A stretch of 64,000 nucleotides of DNA from Clostridium kluyveri (lineage in GTDB: Bacteria > Bacillota > Clostridia > Clostridiales > Clostridiaceae): NCBI RefSeq assembly GCF_001902295.1, contig NZ_CP018335.1, positions 806,001-870,000 on the forward strand. Reading direction: 5' to 3'. The position numbers and the translations under genes are program-made. Positions 51,255-59,388 of the stretch are shown here, one piece after another (the stretch's first letter is position 1; each line of letters starts with the position of its first letter). The notes under the pieces were generated by a model, which was not told the origin of the DNA, did not search any database, and worked only from the letters and a program-made list of their open reading frames with translations.

Positions 51255-52370
51255 GTGATTATAGGAGTGCCTAAAGAATTAAAGAATAATGAAAATAGAG
51301 TGGCTATGACACCAGCCGGGGTACATGCTCTAGTGAGGGATGGCCATCAGGTTTTGATAGAAAAGTCAGCTGGAATTGGAAGTGGAATAGAAGATAAAGA
51401 ATACCAGGATGTTGGCGGCAAAATAATAGATACAAATATGGAAATATTTAAAGAATCAGATATAATAGTAAAGGTAAAAGAGCCAATAGAAGAAGAATAT
51501 GAACTTTTTAAAGAAAATCAGATTTTATTCACCTATCTTCACCTTGCTGCCAATATACCTCTTACAGAGCTATTAATAAAAAAGAAAATTACATCTATAG
51601 CCTATGAAACAGTACAACTTGATAATGGAAGTCTTCCATTACTTACTCCTATGAGCGAAGTGGCAGGAAAAATGTCTATACAGATAGGGGCAAATCTACT
51701 TCAAGAGTATAATGGCGGAGCCGGTATATTACTTGGTGGAGTTCCAGGAGTACTGCCTGGAGAAGTTGTAATCATTGGAGCAGGCGGTGTGGGAACAAAT
51801 GCTGCTAAAATGGCTCTGGGACTTGGAGCAAAAGTTACAATACTTGATATAAATAAGGATAGATTAGTTTATGTAGATGATATATTTAACGGAAGATTGT
51901 CTACATTAGTCTGTAATGAATTCAATGTGGCTGAGATGGTTAAAAAAGCAGACCTATTAGTAGGAGCAGTATTGGTAATAGGATCAAAAGCGCCTAAAAT
52001 TGTTAAAGAGGAAATGGTTAAAACTATGAAGAAAGGTTCTGTAATAGTTGATGTAGCAATTGATCAGGGAGGATCCATAGAGACTATAGACAGGGCTACT
52101 ACTCATGATAATCCATGCTATGAAAAGTATGGTGTAGTTCATTATTCAGTATCCAATATGCCTGGAGCTGTATCAAGAACATCTACCTATGCACTTACTA
52201 GTTCTACTCTTCCTTATTTGGAGGATATAGCTAACAAAGGAGCAGAGAAAGCAATGAAAGATGATAAAGCTCTTTTAAAGGGCCTCAATGTATATAAAGG
52301 CTTTGTAACTTATAAAGCAGTGGCAGATAGTTTAAAACTTGAGTACAAAGCACCAGAAAGCTTATTTTAA
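51255..52370 (+). CDS. ald: Alanine dehydrogenase
   Basis: 371 aa. IGVPKELKNNENRVAMTPAGV, YLHLAAN with the catalytic His, the NAD motif GAGGVGTNAAKMALGLGA, and NMPGAVSRTSTYALT fit alanine dehydrogenase, which interconverts alanine with pyruvate and ammonia using NAD. GTG start with GGGGGA upstream. Paired with Lrp. Ends in a strong bidirectional terminator. Confidence 0.96.
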   Translation: MIIGVPKELKNNENRVAMTPAGVHALVRDGHQVLIEKSAGIGSGIEDKEYQDVGGKIIDTNMEIFKESDIIVKVKEPIEEEYELFKENQILFTYLHLAANIPLTELLIKKKITSIAYETVQLDNGSLPLLTPMSEVAGKMSIQIGANLLQEYNGGAGILLGGVPGVLPGEVVIIGAGGVGTNAAKMALGLGAKVTILDINKDRLVYVDDIFNGRLSTLVCNEFNVAEMVKKADLLVGAVLVIGSKAPKIVKEEMVKTMKKGSVIVDVAIDQGGSIETIDRATTHDNPCYEKYGVVHYSVSNMPGAVSRTSTYALTSSTLPYLEDIANKGAEKAMKDDKALLKGLNVYKGFVTYKAVADSLKLEYKAPESLF

Positions 52371-52376
52371 TGTAAA

Positions 52377-52416
52377 AAAAGAGATGTTTCAGAGTTTGTT
52401 CTGAAACATCTCTTTT
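52377..52416. terminator. Strong bidirectional terminator
   Basis: AAAAGAGATGTTTCAGA / TCTGAAACATCTCTTTT with a 6-nt loop, between ald and the convergent GT-C gene. Confidence 0.92.
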
Positions 52417-52419
52417 GGA

Positions 52420-54045
52420 TCAATAAAATTTTATATCAAAAGATTCAGGATTAAATCCTTTTTTCTTAAGTACTATGTCAAGCAATATTTTTACAAGATA
52501 TGCAAATAAAATTATGTTCAATATGCAAGTTCCATCGCTTATTAGAGTATGTGAAGTAGTATTTCCAAAACCTCCAAAAAGTATGGAATAGATATTACTG
52601 TAGATTGTAAGGGTGTATCCCGCCAGTAGTATTAGCAGCCTATTATCTTTTAAATATATAAAAGATAAGATGGATAGTGCTGCAGCAGGAAATAAGTATC
52701 TTTCATGCATTCCGGTAGAAAAAGTAAAAACTCCTGAAATTTGAACAAGTGCACAGGAAAAGGCAAATATTTTGTTTTTACTTTTAATATAAATGTACCA
52801 GGAAAAAGCTGTAATTGCTATAATTGCAATTATTCCCCAAATTTTATAACTGAATATAAAAAATGTAGAGGAGCTTTCTTTATAATTTCCGCCAAGTAAA
52901 TTAAAAAAATTAAAAGCATTTACAGAAGCGTAAGGGTATTCTGATATGGTATTTTTATATAATTTAAAAATCCACAGTGCATTTTGATTAAAGGAAAATG
53001 GAAGTATAATAACTAAAGAAGTCACAATACATGAAGCTGCACATTTAATAAGGGTCTTTAAATTTTTCCTGGCTATAAGTTCAAATAAGAGTACAGGAAA
53101 AAATATAATTCCCTGGGGTTTCATAAGCACTAAAGAGGTAAAAAGTATAGATGAAAAAACAAATTTCCCTTCTGATAAAAAGAACAAAGAGAGAACTAAA
53201 AAAAGAGTGAAAAAAGAATCTACCTGTCCCCAAAGGGATGAATTTATAAAAATAGCTGGGCTAAAAATATAAAAAGCACTTAAAAGAATACCTATTTCTA
53301 AAGAAAAATATTTTTTAGCCAATTTATATATCATATAAGCTGTTACAATATCTGCTATTATAGAAGGCAATTTTAAAAGTAATGTATAGTAAGGAGTTAT
53401 TGAACTTATTTTTGCTAATTTACCAATTAAAAATAATATATAGATATATAATGGAGGATAGTCAGCTGATTTAGAATTTACATAAAACTGAGATAGACTG
53501 TTTGCAGCAGAGGAAGCCCAGCTTTTAAATAAATTTATATCTCCACCGTATCCTTCCATAACTGTGGATAATGAAATTCTTAAAAATAAGCCTATGCAAA
53601 GAAGTGAAAATATAAGTATTTTTGTGTTTGCATTATTTATTTTAAAGTTTCTATAGCCGAAAAAATAAAAGGCTGTAATACATAGTGCAAAAAATATTAT
53701 TAAATATAAAGTGAGTAATGGGGCATATTTATTATTTGAGGACATGGATTCTCCTCGTTGATTTCTTACTCCAGGAATTTGAGCATTATTGCCGGGAGCT
53801 TTATTATTATTTGATGAAAAGTTTTTATCAGGTGTATTTGAAGTAACTCCTCCTTGTGTTTTTTGTTTATCATTTATTTGTGTTCTTTGCCTGTTTTCTG
53901 AATTGAATTGTTCTACTCTGCTCCGGGATGTATTGGTATTAGCTGTATAATTTTTTATATTATAAATACATAAAAATGCAGATAATAATATTAAAAGAAT
54001 TAGACCAATTTTAAGCAGATTTTTTTTGAAAAATATTTTTATCAT
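52420..54045 (-). CDS. Gpi18-like GT-C mannosyltransferase-type membrane protein
   Basis: About 541 aa with about 11 membrane helices. After the first helix comes a low-complexity extracytoplasmic stretch rich in Asn, Gln, Arg and Ser (about residues 35-105). The membrane part contains GYGGDINLFKSWA, SADYPPLYIYILF, NSSLWGQVDSFFTL, LMKPQGIIFFPVL and GMHERYLFPAAA, the pattern of Gpi18-like (COG5542) mannosyltransferases using polyprenyl-phosphate sugar. The ATG at 54045 has AAAGGAGA upstream; the ORF start at 54108 has no such site. Monocistronic. The sugar and acceptor are unknown; it could use a donor made by the GT2 protein encoded at 45452. Confidence 0.8.
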   Translation of the reverse strand: MIKIFFKKNLLKIGLILLILLSAFLCIYNIKNYTANTNTSRSRVEQFNSENRQRTQINDKQKTQGGVTSNTPDKNFSSNNNKAPGNNAQIPGVRNQRGESMSSNNKYAPLLTLYLIIFFALCITAFYFFGYRNFKINNANTKILIFSLLCIGLFLRISLSTVMEGYGGDINLFKSWASSAANSLSQFYVNSKSADYPPLYIYILFLIGKLAKISSITPYYTLLLKLPSIIADIVTAYMIYKLAKKYFSLEIGILLSAFYIFSPAIFINSSLWGQVDSFFTLFLVLSLFFLSEGKFVFSSILFTSLVLMKPQGIIFFPVLLFELIARKNLKTLIKCAASCIVTSLVIILPFSFNQNALWIFKLYKNTISEYPYASVNAFNFFNLLGGNYKESSSTFFIFSYKIWGIIAIIAITAFSWYIYIKSKNKIFAFSCALVQISGVFTFSTGMHERYLFPAAALSILSFIYLKDNRLLILLAGYTLTIYSNIYSILFGGFGNTTSHTLISDGTCILNIILFAYLVKILLDIVLKKKGFNPESFDIKFY

Positions 54046-54216
54046 ATTTTTTTGAATCTCCTTTTCTAGAATTATATTTTTACCATTTAAATATATTTTC
54101 ATTAACAAAACTTAAAATAAGCTTAAAAAGTAATACAAAATTCTGTTAATATAGTTTTAATAATGTTTTGTGATATATTATAATCTAAATAGATAGAAAT
54201 ATGTGGAGGCGTTTTT

Positions 54217-55065
54217 ATGGAGAAAATTGCATTATTGACAGATTCGGCCTGTGATATAGATGAAGAAACTATAAATAAATATAATATAAATATCCTTTCC
54301 TTCAGAATCATATATAGGAGTGGAGAATATATAGATAAAGTTGAAATCACTCCAAGGGAAGTATATGATAACATGAAAGTGGAAATTCCTAAATCTTCAC
54401 TGCCTTCCATGGAGGATATGGAAAAGGTCTATAAAAGACTTGAGGAAGAAAATTATACCCATGTAATTGCCGTAGTTATTTCAAGTGGACTTTCAGGTAC
54501 ATATAATGCTTTAAAAATAGTAAGTGAAAAGCATAAAAATTTGACTACTTATATATATGATTCTAAATCTACATCTGTGGGGGAAGGAATCATTTTAAAA
54601 GAGTGTGGTAAACTCATTGAACAGGGGAAAAATTTTCAACAAATTGTAGATACTATACCAAAAATAAAAAATAATATGCATTTCTTTTTTGTTTTTGGCA
54701 CTTTGGAATATGCTAGAAAGGGTGGTCGTATAGGAAAGATACCTGGTACTATTGGAGAAATACTAGATATAAAGCCTATTGTTTATTTCGATGATAACTG
54801 TGGTGTTTGTTGTACTTATGACAAGGTCAGAGGAAGAAAGCGCTCTTTAAATAAAATGGTAGATATAGGAAAGAGGTTTTTAGATAAAAACCCATGTGAG
54901 GTGTATATAGTACATGGTAATGCAGAAGAAGATGCAGATAGAGTTCATAACATGATTTCACAATTACCTAATATAGAAAATATACACATGATAGGTCAAA
55001 TAAGTCCTATAGTTGGGGCATATTCTGGTCCGGGAACAGTTGGAATATGTTATTTTACAATGTGA
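54217..55065 (+). CDS. DegV-family fatty-acid-binding protein (FakB-like)
   Basis: 282 aa. ALLTDSACDIDEE, the fatty-acid-binding SSGLSGTYNAL, DSKSTSVGEG and the C-terminal GPGTVGICY are DegV (PF02645) signatures. FakB proteins present fatty acids to the kinase FakA; no fakA is adjacent. AGGCG-type ribosome binding site (TGGAGGCG) before the ATG. It precedes the SAM-riboswitch metNI operon but has a separate promoter. Confidence 0.92.
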   Translation: MEKIALLTDSACDIDEETINKYNINILSFRIIYRSGEYIDKVEITPREVYDNMKVEIPKSSLPSMEDMEKVYKRLEEENYTHVIAVVISSGLSGTYNALKIVSEKHKNLTTYIYDSKSTSVGEGIILKECGKLIEQGKNFQQIVDTIPKIKNNMHFFFVFGTLEYARKGGRIGKIPGTIGEILDIKPIVYFDDNCGVCCTYDKVRGRKRSLNKMVDIGKRFLDKNPCEVYIVHGNAEEDADRVHNMISQLPNIENIHMIGQISPIVGAYSGPGTVGICYFTM

Positions 55066-55068
55066 CCA

Positions 55069-55097
55069 TTGACATTATAAACTTAAGTTGATATAAT
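55069..55097 (+). promoter_or_regulatory. Promoter of the metNI operon
   Basis: TTGACA (55069-55074), 17-nt spacer, TATAAT (55092-55097), a consensus sigma-A promoter starting 4 nt after the degV stop. Confidence 0.88.
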
Positions 55098-55125
55098 TAA
55101 ATCCGTAAATTGAATATGAATCTTG

Positions 55126-55230
55126 AACTTATCAAGAGAGGTGGAGGGAACAGGCCCATTGAAGCCCGGCAACCAATACGTTGTATAATGGTGCCAAATC
55201 CTGCAGCGAAGGCTGAAAGATGAGAGAAAT
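55126..55230 (+). ncRNA. SAM-I (S-box) riboswitch
   Basis: The conserved core ATCAAGAGAGGTGGAGGGA, then CCCATTGAAGCCCGGCAACC, GGTGCCAAATCCTGC and GAAGGCTGAAAGATGAGAG is that of the S-box aptamer. It is followed by a terminator and then metN, so high SAM should stop transcription of the methionine importer. Confidence 0.95.
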
Positions 55231-55242
55231 ATTATGTATGTT

Positions 55243-55270
55243 AAATCTGAGGTTTTCCTCAGATTTTTTA
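55243..55270 (+). terminator. Expression-platform terminator of the SAM riboswitch
   Basis: AAATCTGAGG / CCTCAGATTT with a 4-nt loop and trailing T-run, 40 nt upstream of metN. Confidence 0.9.
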
Positions 55271-55310
55271 GTGCTGTATAATTTTATTTGTAGAGGCAGG
55301 GTGAATATTA

Positions 55311-56267
55311 TTGATAAATATTAATAATGTTGGTAAGAGTTTTGATAATAAGGTTGTAATTAAAAATATAAATCTTAATATAAAAAAGGGGGAAATATTT
55401 GGAATAGTAGGACAGAGTGGAGCAGGGAAATCTACACTGCTCAGATGTTTAAATGGCCTTGAAACCTATGATACTGGAAGTATAAAGATAATGGACAAAG
55501 AGGTAAAAGACTTAAAAGGAAAAGAAATAAGAGTTTTCAGGAAAAATTTAGGTATGATATTCCAAAATTTTAATTTACTAAATAGGAAAAATGTATATGA
55601 TAATATATCACTTCCCCTGGAGGTATGGGGATATGATAAAAAGAAAATAAAGACTAGAGTAGAGGAATTATTAAAATTAGTGGCACTTCGTGATAAGGCT
55701 AAAAGTATGCCAAGGCAATTAAGTGGAGGGCAAAAACAGAGGGTAGCTATTGCAAGGGCACTTGCTTTAAATCCCAGTATATTACTCTGTGATGAAGCTA
55801 CTTCAGCTTTAGATCCTAATACTACCCAATCTATACTTGAACTCTTAAAGAAGATAAATAAGGAATTTGAACTAACAATAGTAGTAGTAACACATCAAAT
55901 GGAAGTGATAAAAGAAATATGTAACAAGGTAGCAATTATTGACAGTGGGGAGATAAAAGTAGAAGGAGATGTGGAAGAAGTATTCCTAAGGCCAGGTGAA
56001 TATTTAAAAAAATTGCTGGGAAATGAAAATTTACTGCCAGAAAGAGGAATGAACATAAGAATATTTTTCCCTAAGGAAATAAGTCAGGATAATTTGATAA
56101 CTTCCATGGCTATAGATTTAAATATAAAATTTTCCATAGTATGGGGAAAACTTGAGAGATTTCGAGATAATGTACTGGGAAGCCTAGTAATAAATATAAA
56201 CCAAAAAGACAAGGAAAAAATATGTAATTATCTTTCTTCAAAAAATGTAACATGGGAGGTGGAATAG
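55311..56267 (+). CDS. metN: Methionine ABC transporter ATP-binding protein
   Basis: 318 aa. Walker A is GQSGAGKST, the signature is LSGGQKQRVAIARAL, Walker B is ILLCDEATSALDP, and the C-terminal NIL regulatory domain (about residues 245-318) is the methionine-inhibited domain of MetN. TTG start at 55311 with AGGGTG upstream. Controlled by the SAM riboswitch. Adjacent to metI; no metQ follows. Confidence 0.95.
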   Translation: MININNVGKSFDNKVVIKNINLNIKKGEIFGIVGQSGAGKSTLLRCLNGLETYDTGSIKIMDKEVKDLKGKEIRVFRKNLGMIFQNFNLLNRKNVYDNISLPLEVWGYDKKKIKTRVEELLKLVALRDKAKSMPRQLSGGQKQRVAIARALALNPSILLCDEATSALDPNTTQSILELLKKINKEFELTIVVVTHQMEVIKEICNKVAIIDSGEIKVEGDVEEVFLRPGEYLKKLLGNENLLPERGMNIRIFFPKEISQDNLITSMAIDLNIKFSIVWGKLERFRDNVLGSLVININQKDKEKICNYLSSKNVTWEVE

Positions 56268-56268
56268 T

Positions 56269-56925
56269 ATGAGTTTTAATGAAATATTTAAGCAGGTACT
56301 ATTTCCTGCTGTAGGAGAGACATTTTATATGGTAATAGTTTCTACAGTATTTGCCGTAATTATAGGATTTATACCTGCAGTTTTACTAATAATAACGCAG
56401 CCAGGGGGGCTTAGACCTAATAAGGCAGTTTATAAGGTTTTAGATGTAGTGGTAAATTTACTTAGATCATTTCCATTTATAATACTTATGATAGCTATCT
56501 TTCCTTTTACAAAGCTTATAGTTGGAAAAGCCATAGGTACCACAGCGGCCATAGTTCCACTTACCATAGCTGCAGCACCTTTTGCAGCCAGGGTAATTGA
56601 ATCCTCTTTTAAAGAAGTGGATCCTGGAGTAATAGAGGCGTCTAAATCTTTTGGGGCAAGTAATATTCAAATAATATTCAAAGTTATGCTAAAAGAGGCT
56701 CTTCCATCTATAGTACTTGGAATAACACTTACAGTTATAAGTGTAGTAGGATATTCTGCTATGGCAGGTACAGTAGGGGGAGGGGGACTTGGAAATGTAG
56801 CAGTAAATTACGGATATTATAGATTTCAGACTAATATAATGGTGTATACCGTAATAATACTTGTAATAATTGTCCAACTGCTTCAAACTATTGGAGATAT
56901 AATATATAAAAAACTTAATAAATAA
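56269..56925 (+). CDS. metI: Methionine ABC transporter permease
   Basis: 218 aa with five predicted membrane helices. VNLLRSFPFIILMIAIFPFTKLIVG and EASKSFGASNIQIIFKVMLKEALPSI (the EAA loop contacting MetN) are MetI features. It starts 2 nt after metN. The operon ends here with a terminator; the binding lipoprotein MetQ must be encoded elsewhere. Confidence 0.95.
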   Translation: MSFNEIFKQVLFPAVGETFYMVIVSTVFAVIIGFIPAVLLIITQPGGLRPNKAVYKVLDVVVNLLRSFPFIILMIAIFPFTKLIVGKAIGTTAAIVPLTIAAAPFAARVIESSFKEVDPGVIEASKSFGASNIQIIFKVMLKEALPSIVLGITLTVISVVGYSAMAGTVGGGGLGNVAVNYGYYRFQTNIMVYTVIILVIIVQLLQTIGDIIYKKLNK

Positions 56926-56932
56926 AAATATA

Positions 56933-56981
56933 TAAGGCATAAGTAAATTAAACTATAGTTTTACTCATGCCTTAATTTTTT
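56933..56981 (+). terminator. Terminator of metNI
   Basis: TAAGGCAT(A)AGTAAA / TTTTACT(C)ATGCCTTA followed by ATTTTTT. Confidence 0.88.
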
Positions 56982-57014
56982 AAGATTAATTGAAACTATG
57001 TAATAAAATTTATA

Positions 57015-57776
57015 TTAATATACAAATACCATTTTACCGACTCTTAAAGCAATAGGTTTTGACCAGAGCCAGGTATTTGTTGTACTATCATCAAAGTAAT
57101 ACAATGCACCATTTGTTGGATCGGAACCATAGAGTGCTTCATAAGCAGCATTTTTTGAATCCTGAGAAGCAGCTTTGCTTATCCATCCATTATATACAGG
57201 AGTAAATTGATAATAGCCACCTGATACTTCATATATTACATCTTTTATAGTAGATGGAAATCTTGAATTTTGAACTCGGTTAAGTACTACAGCAGCTACA
57301 GCTACTTTAGCCTTATAAGCCTCTCCTTCAGCTTCCGCAGTTACCAGTCTTGCCAGTAAATCTAAGTCACTTTCACTATAAGGTACTATAGGATCTGAGG
57401 AGCTTGTACTCTTAAAAATCCAACCTGCAGGTATGTTTAATACTTCACCTGGATAAATATACTTGTCCACATTGTTGTTAGCTGCAATTAATGTGTTAAG
57501 AGCTATACCATATTTTTTTGCTATTAAATAAAGAGTATCTGAAGGTTTTACAGTATATGTGTTAGAATTCACATATAAGACTTGATTTGGATATATCTCG
57601 CTGCTTTTTAGATTATTATTTTTTATAATAGTGTCTACGTCGGTTTTAAATAGTATACTTATTTTAAATAGAGAATCTCCCGACTTTACTGTATAATTAG
57701 CAGCATATACCTGTGTAAAAGACAACATAGAAAGAGTTAATGCAAATAGTAGTGTTCTGATTTTTTTGAAATTCAT
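57015..57776 (-). CDS. LysM-SleB-type cell wall hydrolase
   Basis: 253 aa. A signal peptide (FALTLSMLSFTQVYA) precedes two LysM repeats (YTVKSGDSLFKISILFKTDVDTIIKNN and YTVKPSDTLYLIAKKYGI) and a C-terminal Hydrolase_2/SleB domain (LARLVTAEAEGEAYKAKVAVAAVVLNRV) with the catalytic Glu in AEAEGE. It is secreted and acts on peptidoglycan, like spore-cortex lytic SleB or CwlJ. The mRNA leader carries a c-di-AMP riboswitch, so it is tied to osmotic and cell-wall signalling. GGAGG lies 10 nt before the ATG. Confidence 0.93.
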   Translation of the reverse strand: MNFKKIRTLLFALTLSMLSFTQVYAANYTVKSGDSLFKISILFKTDVDTIIKNNNLKSSEIYPNQVLYVNSNTYTVKPSDTLYLIAKKYGIALNTLIAANNNVDKYIYPGEVLNIPAGWIFKSTSSSDPIVPYSESDLDLLARLVTAEAEGEAYKAKVAVAAVVLNRVQNSRFPSTIKDVIYEVSGGYYQFTPVYNGWISKAASQDSKNAAYEALYGSDPTNGALYYFDDSTTNTWLWSKPIALRVGKMVFVY

Positions 57777-57794
57777 AAATAGATATCCTCCCTA

Positions 57795-57905
57795 ATTAGC
57801 CTACGAGGTTAGTTGACAGGTTCGGAGAGGGATTGTCCTACTTCTTAATAAAAAGATTCACCTCAAATATTGTTATCCCCCGCACTTCATTCCAGTTTTG
57901 GAAGT
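57795..57905 (-). ncRNA. Cyclic di-AMP riboswitch (ydaO/yuaA type)
   Basis: On the minus strand the conserved segments are GCGGGGGATAAC, GAGGTGAATC and the 3' block CCGAACCTGTCAACTAACCTCGTAGGC, diagnostic of the ydaO-yuaA class. The 3' block ends about 8 nt before the Shine-Dalgarno GGAGG, and no terminator hairpin fits in between, so control of translation or of RNA folding near the ribosome binding site is likely. In this class ligand binding usually turns the gene off. Confidence 0.9.
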
Positions 57906-58106
57906 TTAGGCTTGTTTTATAGTTGTTATTTTAACAGCATTTTTATAATATATCCTTATTAAATTGATGGATATATTGGATTTAAAATGATTATATGGTT
58001 TATTGTGTAAAATAAATAAAAAGTAATGAAATAACTATAAAAGTAAAAACTATTGTTATGAATTCTAATAAAAATATGTGTTAATCATAATTAGGAGAGA
58101 AAATGT

Positions 58107-59303
58107 ATGAAAAATTATATAACTTATAATCTTAGAGATAAATTAAAACATTCTGATGAGTATTATAAATTTATGCCTGATTTTTCAGAACAGGTAATAC
58201 AAAAAATCAAAATTAGGACAAATAATATAATAGAGGATTTTATGGCATATATTATAGAGTTTGATATAGAACAATTGAGAAGCAGGGAAGAATACCAACT
58301 GGAAATCCTGATTATGGGGGTTTTGTGGAATGTGTATTCAGAAAAATCTTTGGATTTACCTAAAATACCTGGTAAAACTTTATCTTTACTTTCAAGTATG
58401 AGACAATACTCCTGGATTTTTAAAAAGTGTATAGATAGTATAAAAGGGAAAATGGCATATAAATATCTTTTAAAAGGAAAAATCAATAGAGATTTAGTTT
58501 ATAATACACACTGTATAGAAAATGACTTTGAAAAATTAATAATATGGCTTAAATGTACAGGAGAATTTAAATTCCAAGCAGGAAGAATGGAAATATGGAA
58601 TTTATTTTTTAAACATAATAATAAGGAGTATGTACGCAATGCAGGTAAACTTATTGTTGAAATAGCAGATTGGTTTGAGAAAGAATCCATGGAAAAACTC
58701 GGCAAATATACTTTAAATGTAAAAAAGTTTTTAATGAATGAATATAAGTTTTATGGAACGAGAGAAGATAATATTTTTTGTGGACGAAGAGAAATTGAAT
58801 ATCATCTCAACATGGTGGGAGCAGAAATTTTAAATAGAGTCTTTAGAAATACATTTTTAAAAACGGAGGATAAAATAATATTTCTTCCAGCATGTATGTG
58901 TCTAAAGCCTTATAGTACATGCAGAAGAAAAAAAACAGATAAAGGTTTTATATGTATGAGGTGTTCTGAAAATTGTAAAGTCAATATATTGAATAGAATA
59001 GGGAAAAAGTATAATTTTAAGGTTTATATAGTTCCTCACGAAAGCAATGCCTTCTCAGGCAGAAAACATATCAGATATGGGGATATAGGTATTGTAGGCA
59101 TTGCCTGTGTACTAAATTTAATAGAAGGAGGATTAAAGGCTAGAAATTTGAATTTGGTACCTCAATGTGTTATTCTTGATTACTGTGGATGTAAAAATCA
59201 CTGGCATAAAAGTGGTATTGAGACAGATATAAATTATAGAAAATTGTTTGAAATTTTACAAATTCCACAGGGTGATATAATAGTAAGAAATTTAAAACAG
59301 TAG
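58107..59303 (+). CDS. DUF116 cysteine-rich protein
   Basis: 398 aa. The N-terminal 230 residues are helical and undiagnostic. The C-terminal DUF116 (PF01976) region contains LPACMCLKPYSTCRR, CMRCSENCKV, VGIACVLNLIEGGLKA and QCVILDYCGCKNHWH, a set of cysteines suited to Fe-S or zinc binding. Family function is unknown. It lies upstream of polA with an 85-bp gap containing TTATAATAG. GGAGAG precedes the ATG. Confidence 0.85.
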   Translation: MKNYITYNLRDKLKHSDEYYKFMPDFSEQVIQKIKIRTNNIIEDFMAYIIEFDIEQLRSREEYQLEILIMGVLWNVYSEKSLDLPKIPGKTLSLLSSMRQYSWIFKKCIDSIKGKMAYKYLLKGKINRDLVYNTHCIENDFEKLIIWLKCTGEFKFQAGRMEIWNLFFKHNNKEYVRNAGKLIVEIADWFEKESMEKLGKYTLNVKKFLMNEYKFYGTREDNIFCGRREIEYHLNMVGAEILNRVFRNTFLKTEDKIIFLPACMCLKPYSTCRRKKTDKGFICMRCSENCKVNILNRIGKKYNFKVYIVPHESNAFSGRKHIRYGDIGIVGIACVLNLIEGGLKARNLNLVPQCVILDYCGCKNHWHKSGIETDINYRKLFEILQIPQGDIIVRNLKQ

Positions 59304-59388
59304 AGAGTAAACATGGTAAGATGTTATAATAGAGAAGTTTAAAAAATTTAATTTTTAGATATTTAAATAGAATTTTGGAGGTAATTTT

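Noticed and set aside
57777..57905. A further copy of the interspersed repeat (GTTATCCCCCGCACTTCATTCC resembles part of copy B)
   Set aside because: The similarity is short, and the whole segment is explained by the c-di-AMP riboswitch consensus on the minus strand.
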